DNA of 64,000 nt from Paenibacillus sp. MMS18-CY102 (GTDB taxonomy: Bacteria; Bacillota; Bacilli; Paenibacillales; Paenibacillaceae): assembly GCF_009789195.1 (NCBI RefSeq), contig NZ_WSTC01000016.1, positions 62,001 to 126,000 on the forward strand, written 5' to 3'. Below are positions 8,581 to 17,600 of the stretch, one piece after another. Under the pieces are notes generated by a model, which had not been told where the DNA came from, did not search any database, and worked only from the letters and a program-made list of their open reading frames with translations. Made by a program: the position numbers and the translations under genes. How positions within the stretch are numbered: the first letter of the stretch is position 1; each line of letters opens with the position of its first letter.

Positions 8581-9111
8581 TTACTGACACTTCAAAATAT
8601 AGTCTATATATGCTTGGGCACTTTCATTGATTTGTTCATCGCTGGCTTGGAATGAGGCGCCGAAGACGCAATGGCAGGGAAGCGCTATGGCACCCACATG
8701 TCTCGCGCTGGCCCGGAAAGGCGCCATCACTTCATCCACGGTAAAGGAAACGGAGCCATCGGGCGAATAGTTTTCTTTTTTATCGCCTATTGATAGGGCA
8801 AGCCCTAGCTTTTTACCATTCAGCTTGTCGCCCTTAGAACCATAAGCCCATCCGTACGCAAACACATCGTCAAACCATTTTTTCAATAACGGCGGGTAGC
8901 TGTACCAATACAAAGGGAATTGAAAAATAATATGGCCATAAGCCTCTAATAGCTTCTGTTCCCTAGAAACATCAATATTCCAGTCCGGATATTCTTTATA
9001 GATCTCATGAATAGCAATATGGTTTGGAAACCGCAGCAATTCTTCTTTCCATCGCTGGTTGACTCTTGAAACCTCCAGGTTGGGATGCGCCACAATGACT
9101 AATGTTTTCAT
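8581..9111 (-). CDS. NAD(P)H oxidoreductase, flavodoxin-2 fold (YwrO/KefF/MdaB-like)
   Basis: The protein has 176 residues. The N-terminal MKTLVIVAHPNLEVSRVN is the FMN-phosphate loop seen in this family. IIFQFPLYWYSYPPLLKKWFDDVF is the characteristic flavin/dimer segment. ALSIG and the C-terminal PFRASARHVG with GASFQASDE complete the fold. The family reduces quinones, nitro compounds or azo dyes using NAD(P)H. It is transcribed divergently from an HxlR regulator 210 bp away, the common arrangement for thiol/quinone-responsive HxlR (YodB-like) control, so it is probably the target of that regulator (inferred). Confidence 0.9.
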   Translation of the reverse strand: MKTLVIVAHPNLEVSRVNQRWKEELLRFPNHIAIHEIYKEYPDWNIDVSREQKLLEAYGHIIFQFPLYWYSYPPLLKKWFDDVFAYGWAYGSKGDKLNGKKLGLALSIGDKKENYSPDGSVSFTVDEVMAPFRASARHVGAIALPCHCVFGASFQASDEQINESAQAYIDYILKCQ

Positions 9112-9321
9112 GATAGAAGCTTCCTTTCTCCGTCTATGTTTAATTGATCACGAAAATGCCTTCTGCTTGTGTAGCATCATTATCACGCCGATCTTAAAAA
9201 ATGAAAATACACACAATAAAGTAAGATCGTTACCTCAAAGTAAGTATTGGACCCGATAAATTAGGCATGCGATAATTGAAGTTTCGGCTAGCGCGCTGTT
9301 CAGAAAAACGAGGTGTTATGT

Positions 9322-9672
9322 ATGAAACAATATAACCTAGGCATTGAAGCAACACTGGAGATACTCGGCGGCAAATGGAAATCACTAATTATCTGCTTGT
9401 TAATGGGCGGTACAAAGAGAACAAGTGAACTGCAACGCAGTATTCAAGGCATTTCCCAAAAGGTACTCATTGCGCAGCTTCGCGAACTTGAGAGTGATGG
9501 ACTCGTAAGCAGGCATGTCTATCAGCAGATGCCGCCGAAGGTCGAATACAGCCTTACGGAATATGGCATAACAGCAAACATGATTGTTGATGTCATGTGT
9601 TCTTGGGGAAGAGAGAATATTAAACTGAGACAGCAGCAGGGGGAAGAGATTATGTTGCTGGAGGAGAAGTAA
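9322..9672 (+). CDS. HxlR-family transcriptional regulator
   Basis: The ATG at 9322 with a GAGGTG site is preferred over GTG 9 nt upstream. About 116 residues show the HxlR pattern: LEILGGKWKSLIICLL, the winged helix RTSELQRSIQGISQKVLIAQLRELESDGLVSR, and the wing VYQQMPPKVEYSLTEYG. No N-terminal cysteine equivalent to the redox-sensing Cys6 of YodB is present (the chosen protein starts MKQYN), although two cysteines occur further on (in LIICLL and VMCSW). It is divergent from the YwrO-like reductase. The shared 210-bp intergenic region contains a GTAAGATCGTTAC inverted motif (near 9222) and a second AAAGTAAG copy, plausible operator material. Confidence 0.9.
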   Translation: MKQYNLGIEATLEILGGKWKSLIICLLMGGTKRTSELQRSIQGISQKVLIAQLRELESDGLVSRHVYQQMPPKVEYSLTEYGITANMIVDVMCSWGRENIKLRQQQGEEIMLLEEK

Positions 9673-9787
9673 CTAGCGTGCAGTTAAGTTGAACCGTACG
9701 AGGGCTGACGATTTCTTTTTTCTAATTCTGTCACATTTCACTTCGTTTCCCCGTTATACGGGTACCAAAGCGAAAGGGATGATGACG

Positions 9788-11089
9788 ATGCACAAATACG
9801 ACATCGCAGTTGTGGGTGGAGGAGTAGCGGGGTTAACGGCAGCTATCTATGCGGCAAAAGCGGGAAAACAAACGATTGTGATTGAGAAACAGGATCGCTT
9901 GGGAGGGCGGGCCGTTACCAATAAGAAAAAAGGGGTTTATTTTAACCTCGGCGGGCATGCCTTGTATCATGGAGATGCGCTTGCAACGTTCCGTGAATTG
10001 GGGCTGCGCCTAGAAGGCAATCAGCCTTCAATTGATGCGTATGGGATATGGAAGGGAAAGCTGCATACGATGCCCATGAGCGTTAAATCCCTGCTCACAA
10101 CCCCTCTCTTATCTTGGAAAGGCAAGCTAGAGCTTGCTTCTTGGCTAACGAAATTGGGAAAGCTGGATACCCAGCTCTACGACGACATCAGCTTGCGCGA
10201 GTGGATTGAAAGCAATTTGCATGATGCCATGGTACGAAATGTTTTCTACGCTCTGCTGCGTACGGCCAGCTATGTGGCAGCACCAGACATGCAGGCTGCC
10301 GGTCCGGTACTGCAGCAACTTCAACATTCCCTTCAAGGGGTGTTGTACCTGGATCGTGGGTGGGGAGCCGTAATTGATGAGCTTCGGGAAATGGCAGTTA
10401 AATGTGGGGTAAGGCTGTTGACGGGCAGCAAAGTTGTTGCCATCGAGCACTGGGATGGAGCTGTACAGCATGTTAGATGCGAAGATGGCATATTAGTCGA
10501 AGCGCAGGATATCATCCTCACCGCTCCCCCTGCTGTTGCCCATCAATTGGTGCCGAACGCGGAAGCAACTGCGCTTCATGCCTGGAGGGAACAGGCCATC
10601 GAGGTTACTGCCGCTTGTTTGGATGTCGCTTTGCGGCGTCTCCCGAAGCCGAAACAGCAATTCATTTATGGAATCGATCAAACGGTCTTTCTCAGCAATC
10701 AATCCCGTGCAGCCTATCTGAGCGATGATGGCGCTCAAGTCATATCTGTGATGAAGTATCAAGGGGATGAGAAGGACCCGGAAAAGGATTTGCAAGCGTT
10801 AGAACAAACCCTAGATTTAGTACAGCCGGGTTGGCGGGGCGAGTTGGTTGCGAAGCAATATCTTCCTCGAATCACGGTTTGCCATGATTTCTTGCATATG
10901 AGACGCCAGCATCAGCCAGGACCCGCTGTTCCGGAGATATCCGGCTTGTATGTAGCGGGGGAATGGGCGTCGCATGGCGAACTGCTGGCCGATGCCGCGA
11001 CGGCTAGCGCCAAAAGAGCGGTACAATGCATACTCGCTCGCGAGTATACAGAGGGGAAGCCCGACAATGCATATAGAAGAATTGTATAA
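9788..11089 (+). CDS. FAD-dependent amine oxidase/phytoene desaturase-type oxidoreductase
   Basis: The third of three close ATGs (9788) has the best spacing (9 nt) from AAAGGG. About 433 residues. The dinucleotide fold is IAVVGGGVAGLTAAIYAAK ending at VIEK. RLGGRA and the following GGHALYHGD are typical of the phytoene desaturase/protoporphyrinogen oxidase/NAD-binding-8 superfamily. A C-terminal FAD-contact segment reads SGLYVAGEWASHG...LLADAATASAKRA. No carotenoid or haem genes are nearby, so the substrate is open. It is a single gene, convergent with the WYL regulator. Confidence 0.85.
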   Translation: MHKYDIAVVGGGVAGLTAAIYAAKAGKQTIVIEKQDRLGGRAVTNKKKGVYFNLGGHALYHGDALATFRELGLRLEGNQPSIDAYGIWKGKLHTMPMSVKSLLTTPLLSWKGKLELASWLTKLGKLDTQLYDDISLREWIESNLHDAMVRNVFYALLRTASYVAAPDMQAAGPVLQQLQHSLQGVLYLDRGWGAVIDELREMAVKCGVRLLTGSKVVAIEHWDGAVQHVRCEDGILVEAQDIILTAPPAVAHQLVPNAEATALHAWREQAIEVTAACLDVALRRLPKPKQQFIYGIDQTVFLSNQSRAAYLSDDGAQVISVMKYQGDEKDPEKDLQALEQTLDLVQPGWRGELVAKQYLPRITVCHDFLHMRRQHQPGPAVPEISGLYVAGEWASHGELLADAATASAKRAVQCILAREYTEGKPDNAYRRIV

Positions 11090-11172
11090 AACTTATCGAA
11101 CTTCGCTCTTTTTCGTTAGCTTAACGGATGTTGGGCAGTGTCATGGATGCGGAGGACATCGATTCAGGCCGT

Positions 11173-12159
11173 TTATTCCGTAGTAATCCCCGTATAAGTT
11201 GGCGGCCTTCCTAAACGCTCTTCCAAGATCACGCGCAGCTCATTAGGAATCCGTTCAAACTCGACCCCCTTGCCCAGAAACAAAAGCCAATCGACATAAT
11301 AGGCAAGCGTCTCCACATCGGCCACATCCAGCTGAATACTGAAAATTCCGCTCGACTGGAACATCCCAGTAAAAGATAAAATAATCCCCGGCGGGTGCAT
11401 GCGTTTAAAGCGCTGGATGCCAATCTTATCAAGCTTTACAACAAGATTGGCCCCACGTGCACCAATCCTTTTCTTATTTAAAATCTCTTGCTCCGGCCAC
11501 TTCATCTTCTCCTCAGAAATAGCTGAATCCCTCAGCATATCAACAGGCAAATAACGAAACTCATCTGTGCCAAAATCATAAACCTCGGCCAGCCACTGCG
11601 CATTCGAGTTGAAAATATGCAGTAAAAAAACGTCCATAAGCTGCGTCCAGCCGGGACTCATTTCATAAGTCAAACGCAAGTGCTTATCCCGCACAGCAAG
11701 CGATATCAGCTGGTTAAGCTCGGCAGGTGCCGCATCATCAAGCTCCAATAGATTCGGATTAGCGGGATTCGTATTTTCAAACAGCAAGATGTTATTCAGT
11801 TCGATTAGCTCGTCTTGCTGGGTTTGCGACGCGATGCCGATAAGCTTTTCTGTGATGGAACGACGATTGTGCAGATAAGGCAGCTGCGAATTTTTGGAAG
11901 CGATAAAGCTGATGAATATGGCCTTCAGCTCTTCTGGCGTGAAGCGGACGGAGGGCAAATACTGATTTTGCAAGACGTTGTAGCCGCCACCGCGTCCAAG
12001 CGCGGTTGTCAGCGGAAAACCCAACGCCTGAATTTCATCGATGTCACGGATCGCCGTCGCACGGGATATCTTGAACTCCCGTTGAATCTCGGCAATCGTA
12101 AAATGCGCCCGATTGTTGATGTAGCGCATGATCAGGTTCACTCGTTCTGTTTTCTTCAT
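11173..12159 (-). CDS. DeoR/HTH_11-WYL transcriptional regulator (YobV-like)
   Basis: The protein has 328 residues. The N-terminal winged helix is ERVNLIMRYINNRAHFTIAEIQREFKISRATAIRDIDEI followed by FPLTTALGRGGGYNVL. The middle and C-terminal part is a WYL-type sensor domain (LTYEMSPGWTQLMDVFLLHIFNSNAQWLAEVYD and following), ending in a WCX-like extension (MFQSSGIFSIQLDVADVETLAYYVDWLLF). It is divergent from two GyrI-like genes. The layout matches the yobV-yobU neighbourhood of Bacillus subtilis. The palindromic TTTTTT-centred motif between them is the likely operator. Confidence 0.9.
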   Translation of the reverse strand: MKKTERVNLIMRYINNRAHFTIAEIQREFKISRATAIRDIDEIQALGFPLTTALGRGGGYNVLQNQYLPSVRFTPEELKAIFISFIASKNSQLPYLHNRRSITEKLIGIASQTQQDELIELNNILLFENTNPANPNLLELDDAAPAELNQLISLAVRDKHLRLTYEMSPGWTQLMDVFLLHIFNSNAQWLAEVYDFGTDEFRYLPVDMLRDSAISEEKMKWPEQEILNKKRIGARGANLVVKLDKIGIQRFKRMHPPGIILSFTGMFQSSGIFSIQLDVADVETLAYYVDWLLFLGKGVEFERIPNELRVILEERLGRPPTYTGITTE

Positions 12160-12190
12160 AACGTCGGTGTAACAACTCCCTCCACTGCTG

Positions 12191-12230
12191 TCATTTTTTG
12201 ATTTAAATAAAAGGTATCATTTTTTGATAC
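12191..12230. promoter_or_regulatory. Candidate operator of the WYL regulator
   Basis: Between the divergent genes, GTATCA-TTTTT-TGATAC (12214-12230) is a perfect 6-bp-arm palindrome. A second TCATTTTTTGAT lies at 12191-12202, 27 bp away in direct orientation. Duplicate motifs at this spacing in a divergent promoter suggest binding by the WYL protein, which remains an inference. Confidence 0.6.
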
Positions 12231-12286
12231 ATTCAGCAAATAGAATCAATCTTGTAAAGAACAAACCCACGAAGGAGAGAACAATT

Positions 12287-12766
12287 ATGACTAACTATTC
12301 CATCAAAACGATCGCAGAGAGCTACAAAATGACGGCTTTCGGTGTTGCATTCGAGGACTTTAACGACTGGGCGGGCAATGCAGCCAAAACCGCGGCGAAA
12401 AAAGCTGAAATTACTGAGAACGGCAAGCTTGCTGAGCTTCTTGCTCTCGCCGATGGGGCGGAATATCAAATCAACTACGTACTGGATGGCAAGGCTTGGC
12501 GCGGCTTCGGCGTGATGGGCGAGTTTAACGTGGAAGGTGCGGTTGTCCTCGATTTCCTTGCGGGAGACTATATCGTCGTGCCTGGCACAGGCGCTGACAA
12601 GGAGCGGCTTGCTGATGAAATTACAGGTAAGGTTTTTGGTGGTATGATGAATGAAATTACCGATTACAAATATGTTGGCCCTGGCAACGCAACATCTGTT
12701 AAAGCGGCAGACAACGGTGAGTACTATGGTGAAATGTGGCTTCGCGCCAAAAGGATTGAAGGCTAA
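12287..12766 (+). CDS. GyrI-like/AraC effector-binding-domain protein (YobU-like), copy 1
   Basis: The ATG at 12287 follows GAAGGAGAG. The protein has about 159 residues in one domain: a beta-alpha-beta-beta duplicated fold with the family's hallmark aromatic/Gly-Val stretch AWRGFGVMGEF, the D-F-L-A-G-D-Y-IVVPGTGADKERL segment and a C-terminal YGEMWLRAK. Stand-alone GyrI-like proteins bind hydrophobic small molecules and some act as hydrolases or co-effectors. It lacks any DNA-binding domain. Divergent from the WYL regulator and followed 50 bp later by a paralogue, it is probably controlled by that regulator. Confidence 0.8.
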   Translation: MTNYSIKTIAESYKMTAFGVAFEDFNDWAGNAAKTAAKKAEITENGKLAELLALADGAEYQINYVLDGKAWRGFGVMGEFNVEGAVVLDFLAGDYIVVPGTGADKERLADEITGKVFGGMMNEITDYKYVGPGNATSVKAADNGEYYGEMWLRAKRIEG

Positions 12767-12816
12767 GTGAATAGAAAGACTTTCCAGAAATGAAATCTTA
12801 TTAAAGGAGCGTTCAC

Positions 12817-13293
12817 ATGGCAGAATACACACTGGAACAAAAAAAATCATTCACATTGACCGGTTATGGTTTCTCTATTCAGTCCAACTTTCAGGATATG
12901 GCGGCCATGCAAAAGGAGAAGGCTGAATTCTGGGGCGGACTAAAGGCTGACGGGCGATTTGCAAAGCTCAAAGACGCGGCCAAAAACGATCGGGAATGGT
13001 CAGTAAATGAGGTTTATCAAGGAAAACCGTGGAACTATTTTGCTGTAGAATCCGGCAAAATAGTGGCTGACGCAACGCGCATTATCGAGTTCCCAGATAG
13101 TGAGTACATCGTAGTCGGGGGAAATGGCGATAAGGAAACGTTATTTGATGAGTTGACGTACCGTGCTTTCGGTGAAGTGTTGTCCCAAAATACGGACTAT
13201 GCTTACATCGGCGGTCCCAATGCGACATATCGCAAAGATAACGGCGACGGCACGTTCTATGGCGAATTTTGGGTGCCTGTTGTTAAAAAGTAA
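12817..13293 (+). CDS. GyrI-like effector-binding-domain protein, copy 2
   Basis: The protein has 158 residues and is clearly paralogous to copy 1: it shares the spacing of SEYIVVGGNGDKETLFDE with the IVVPGTGADKERLADE segment, the N-A-T turn (GGPNATYR against GPGNATSV) and the ending TFYGEFWVPV. A strong AAAGGAG site precedes the ATG. The N-terminal half has diverged (FTLTGYGFSIQ and AEFWGGL), which suggests that the ligand pocket has changed after tandem duplication. Co-transcribed with copy 1 and terminated by the hairpin just downstream. Confidence 0.8.
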   Translation: MAEYTLEQKKSFTLTGYGFSIQSNFQDMAAMQKEKAEFWGGLKADGRFAKLKDAAKNDREWSVNEVYQGKPWNYFAVESGKIVADATRIIEFPDSEYIVVGGNGDKETLFDELTYRAFGEVLSQNTDYAYIGGPNATYRKDNGDGTFYGEFWVPVVKK

Positions 13294-13324
13294 AGAATAT
13301 GAACGCATCGCAGATGAGACATAG

Positions 13325-13352
13325 AGGGCACCCAATTCGGGTGCCCTTGATT
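13325..13352 (+). terminator. Terminator after the GyrI-like pair
   Basis: AGGGCACCC (13325-13333) and GGGTGCCCT (13339-13347) form a perfect 9-bp stem with a 5-nt loop, followed by TGATTTTGATTTT. Confidence 0.85.
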
Positions 13353-13539
13353 TTGATTTTATCCTATAGCTAATAGGGCCTAATTGGATTGAAAAGTGAC
13401 CCTAAGATACGTTTTTGGAAAGAAGCGGGTGTTATATTAATGTAGGGACCAAGCGTTCACAAGATGCTTAAATGCTGCTATGAAACAAATCATTTTATAT
13501 TGACGGATCAGGGAAAATGGAATTACAATTCAGATATAA

Positions 13540-13555
13540 TCGAAACCGGTTTCGA
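13540..13555. promoter_or_regulatory. LacI-type operator upstream of the lacI-family gene
   Basis: TCGAAACCGGTTTCGA is a perfect 16-bp palindrome with the central CpG-type symmetry of LacI/GalR operators. It overlaps the last base of TATAAT (13535-13540), a likely -10. The same sequence recurs before the phosphorylase gene, so the regulator probably represses itself and that gene. Confidence 0.85.
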
Positions 13556-13580
13556 AATTTCGAAAAAAAGGGGTAATTGG

Positions 13581-14585
13581 TTGGTTACAATCTATGATAT
13601 CGCCAAACAAACAGGACTCTCGCCGACCACGATCTCCAAGGTGCTCAACAATTATCATGACGTCAGCGAGAAGACGAAGGCGAAGGTGCTGCAGGCGGCC
13701 AAGGAAATGGGCTACCTGCCAAACTCCAGCGCGCGGACATTAACGACGAAGCGCTCCTGGACTTTGGGAATTCTGTTCGTGGAATCCACGGGCATGGGCA
13801 TCCGCCATCCCTTCTTCAATGCAGTCATTGAAAGCTTCAAGAGCGAAGCGGAGTCCAGAGGCTATGATCTCATGTTTATTTCGAAGGACATCGGAGGCAA
13901 GGAAACCAGTTATCTGGAGCATTGCCGCTACCGTTCCGTGGACGGCGTCATCGTGATTCTGTTGGATCCGCGGAACCCGGGCATGCAGGAGCTATTGGAC
14001 AGCGATATTCCCTGCGTGCTGTTGGATTGCGAATCGACGAAGGCTGGCACCGTTTATTCCGACAATTTGAATGGCGGCTACCAGGCGATTCAATACCTGC
14101 AAGGCTTGGGACACCGGAAGATCGCCCATATCTCTGGCGGGAGCTATTACTTCGCCGGACAACAACGGCAGCTAGGTTACGAGTTGGCTTTGCAAAGGTT
14201 GAAGCTGAATAAGCGGCCGGACTATATCATCGAGGGCGGCGATTACACGTTGGAGAGCGGTTATGAGGCTATGCTCGAGCTATTGGCGTTGGAGGACCCG
14301 CCTACGGCGGTATTCGCAGCCGGCGACAATCTTGCGATCGGCGCTATGAAAGCGTTGAAAGAGAAGGGGCTGCGCGTGCCTGAGGATGTGTCTATTATTG
14401 GCTTTGACGATATCGAGCTGGCAAGCTATGTAACCCCGGCGCTGACGACGATTCGCCAGGATACTAAGCTTCTCGGGACGAAGGCGGCAGAAATTCTAAT
14501 CGAGTCCATCGAGTCGGTCCGGTCAATCGTCAACATTGTGCTTCCCGTGGAGCTGGTTATTCGGGAGTCTTGCAAGGAGCTGTAA
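13581..14585 (+). CDS. LacI/GalR-family transcriptional repressor
   Basis: A TTG start at 13581 has AAGGGG 7 nt upstream and begins exactly at the conserved [23 protein letters not shown] helix-turn-helix; the longer open frame upstream is promoter and operator. About 334 residues: DNA-binding headpiece (1-60) with the hinge helix motif NSSARTL, then a periplasmic-binding-protein-like sensor (about 65-330) with [27 protein letters not shown] and the closing [24 protein letters not shown]. The sensor should bind a sugar, plausibly a product linked to the adjacent glucan phosphorylase. Matching operators sit before this gene and the enzyme gene. Confidence 0.93.
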   Translation: MVTIYDIAKQTGLSPTTISKVLNNYHDVSEKTKAKVLQAAKEMGYLPNSSARTLTTKRSWTLGILFVESTGMGIRHPFFNAVIESFKSEAESRGYDLMFISKDIGGKETSYLEHCRYRSVDGVIVILLDPRNPGMQELLDSDIPCVLLDCESTKAGTVYSDNLNGGYQAIQYLQGLGHRKIAHISGGSYYFAGQQRQLGYELALQRLKLNKRPDYIIEGGDYTLESGYEAMLELLALEDPPTAVFAAGDNLAIGAMKALKEKGLRVPEDVSIIGFDDIELASYVTPALTTIRQDTKLLGTKAAEILIESIESVRSIVNIVLPVELVIRESCKEL

Positions 14586-14620
14586 TGATGGGCAGGAAGG
14601 TTAACGCCTTCTTTTTCGAA

Positions 14621-14642
14621 AAATCGAAACCGGTTTCGATTT
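14621..14642. promoter_or_regulatory. LacI-type operator before the phosphorylase gene
   Basis: The 16-bp core TCGAAACCGGTTTCGA (14624-14639) is identical to the site before the repressor gene. Here the perfect palindrome extends to 22 bp, making it the better-matched site. It lies 30 bp upstream of the phosphorylase ATG, between the two genes, so the enzyme has its own repressed promoter. Confidence 0.85.
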
Positions 14643-14671
14643 AACATTTTACTGAGAAAGGTTGATGAACA

Positions 14672-17600
14672 ATGGGCACCACAAACGGGTTTGTGAATAT
14701 TTCTGGTAAAGAGTACTACAAAATAGGCAAATACAATGAGATGCAGCCGTTTTTTATAACGCTGCCGAGCAACAGTGATGTATGGATGTTCTTGTCGTCC
14801 AACGGCGGGCTTTGCGCTGGCCGCCGCAATTCAGAGTATTCCCTGTTTCCTTATGAAACCGAGGATAAAATTCATGATAAATACCAGTCCGGCCCTAAAA
14901 CGCTGATCCGCATTACGGCCGGTGAACAGTCCTGCCTGTGGGAACCATTTGTCTTAACTTATGCTAATAAATATGATGTCACGCGAAATATGTATAAGAG
15001 CGTGCTTGGCAACTCCCTGATTTTCGAAGAAGTGAACGAATCCCTCGGATTGACGTTCTCGTATCAGTGGGAAATGAGCGAACGCTACGGCATCGTCAGA
15101 ACATCAACGCTGAAGAATGACAACGACAATTGCGAAGTGGAGATTCTTGATGGCATCTTAAATATTTTGCCAGCAGACGTCAATCCGGTTTTGCAAGAGA
15201 ATAGAAGCAGCCTTGTAGATGCTTACAAATCAGCAGAAACGGATGATACAACAGGCATTACGACGTTTTCGCTTGTTTCCAAAATCAACGATACGCCTGA
15301 TCCGCAAGAGAGCTTGCACGCCAATGTGGCATGGTTCGTATCGCAGCATAAGCCGGGTGTGTGCCTGACAGCTCGCGTGTTTGATGAAATGTGCAGCGGT
15401 GGCGTAAAATCGGTCGACAATGTTGTTCGGGGACAGCGCTGCTGCTTTATTTTGCACCAAAAATTCGCGCTACCATCAGGTGAAAGCACACAATGGCGCA
15501 TCGTGCTGGATGCGGATCTTAGCCAAGTTCAAGTGGACGCTCTGGCACAGGAGGATCGCATTAGCCTTCTTAACGAGGACCTTGTTAAATCGGATACGGA
15601 CTTGCGGAACATAGTGGCCATAGCGGACGGGCTGCAGCAAACCGCCGATAAAAACAAAGTAGTGAATCACTATAATAATGTTCTGTTTAACAACATGCGC
15701 GGCGGCGTATTTATCGATGCCTATTCGTTTGATTTTACTGATTTGATCAGCTTTGTCCAAAATCGGAATGTCGCGGCTTACAGCCTGCATAAAGATTTCT
15801 GGGCGCAGTTTGAAACCGATCCTTCGATCCTTTCATTGAAAAAGGCTGCACAAGCATACGGCAATTCCGATGTGCTGCGGCTTGCTTACGAATATTTGCC
15901 GTTGAGCTTCTCCCGTCGCCATGGCGACCCTTCACGGCCGTGGAATCGATTTAATATCGAAATTAAAAGCGAAGACGGCACGCCTATTTCTTATTATGAG
16001 GGCAACTGGCGCGACATCTTCCAAAACTGGGAGGCCATGTGCCTAAGCTATCCTGAGTATATCGACAACATGGTTGTAAAGTTCTTGAATGCATCGACAG
16101 CCGACGGTTTCAACCCTTATCGCATTAGCAAGAACGGAATTGACTGGGAGAAAATAGAGCCGGAAGATCCGTTCAGCTCGCTTGGCTATTGGGGCGACCA
16201 TCAAATTATTTATCTTACAAAGCTTCTGGAAATCGTACGCGATTTCAGCACGAGCAAGCTGGCATCCTTAGTGAATGGCGAAGCGTTCAGCTATGCTGAT
16301 CTTCCATATGTGATCAAACCGTATGCTGATATTGTAGCTAACAGCAAAGATACGATTATTTTTGACCATAACAAAGATGTGGAAAAAGAGAAAAATGCCG
16401 CTGCCCAAGGCAGTGACGCCAAATTATTGTGGCAGGGCGATAGCGTGTATGCGGTATCCTTCGCCGAAAAACTGCTCGTTCCTATTTTGGCAAAGCTATC
16501 AAACCTCGTTATGCACGGCGGTATTTGGATGAATACGCAGCGGCCGGAATGGAATGATGCCAATAATGCCATCGTCGGCAATGGATTGTCGGTTGTAACG
16601 GTATGCCATTTGCGCCGCCATATCAGTCTGAGTATCGAGATATTGGACAATGCGAATAGCAGCAGCGTTCCGTTTTCATCCGAAGTGCTTGGCTGGCTCT
16701 TGGGCGTTAAGGATGTATTCGAGAAATACACGCCTGCTAACATTAACGCTGTTGAACGCAAGGGTATGCTTGATGAGCTTGGAGCGGTTTACGGTGAATA
16801 CCGCAAGGCATTGTACGAAAATGGCCTGCATAAAGGCGATCAAGTATCCTATGCGGATTTGCAAAGCTTCTTGAAGCTTGCTTTATCCTATGTTGATGCA
16901 ACGATCAGCAGCAATAAGCGTGAAGACGGCCTGTATAACGCTTATAACCTTCTGGCTCTGTCGGACAACAAAGCGGAGGTAAAATATCTGTATCCGATGC
17001 TTGAAGGCCAAACGGCTATATTGAACAGCTTAATGCTTAGCTCGAACGAAGTGCTTGAACTGGTGAGTGCGATGGAGAGCAGCGGATTATATAGCGCTCA
17101 GCATCGCTCATTCTATCTTTATCCGATTAGCCATCCGAAATCATTTAAAGAGAAGAACATCATTTCTTCTGATGCGGCTGGCAAGTCACAATTGATTCAA
17201 AAGCTGCTAAGCGATAAAAATACGGATATCGTGCAAACTGATTCGTCAGGCAATATCAGATTCCACGGAGACTTCTCGTCTGAAAACGATTTGCTTGCTG
17301 CGCTGGACCGTATTGAAAAACAAGAAGCCTATACGAAGCTGGTGCAAGCAGATCGGCCATACTTGCGGGAGATTTATGAGCAAGTGTTCCACCACTCCCA
17401 ATTTACAGGACGCTCTGGCGTTATGTACAAATACGAAGGTGTGGGCTGTATTTATTGGCACCAAAATTCCAAGTTCATCTTGGGCGTGCAGGAAAGCTTC
17501 TATGCTGCGAAGAAGGCGGGAGAAGATGCGAACGTACGCGGCCAGCTCAAGCAGGCTTATTACCAATTGCGGAGTGGGCTTGGCTTTAACAAAACCCCTG

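Noticed and set aside
8381-8590. Minus-strand ORF of 69 residues between the YwrO-like and methyltransferase genes
   Set aside because: It has no ribosome site, overlaps both neighbours, has no recognisable family and ends in hydrophobic low-complexity sequence. The gap is better explained as the methyltransferase promoter region.
13464-13580. Extended N-terminus of the LacI repressor
   Set aside because: The extension contains the -10 and operator; family alignment begins exactly at the TTG at 13581.
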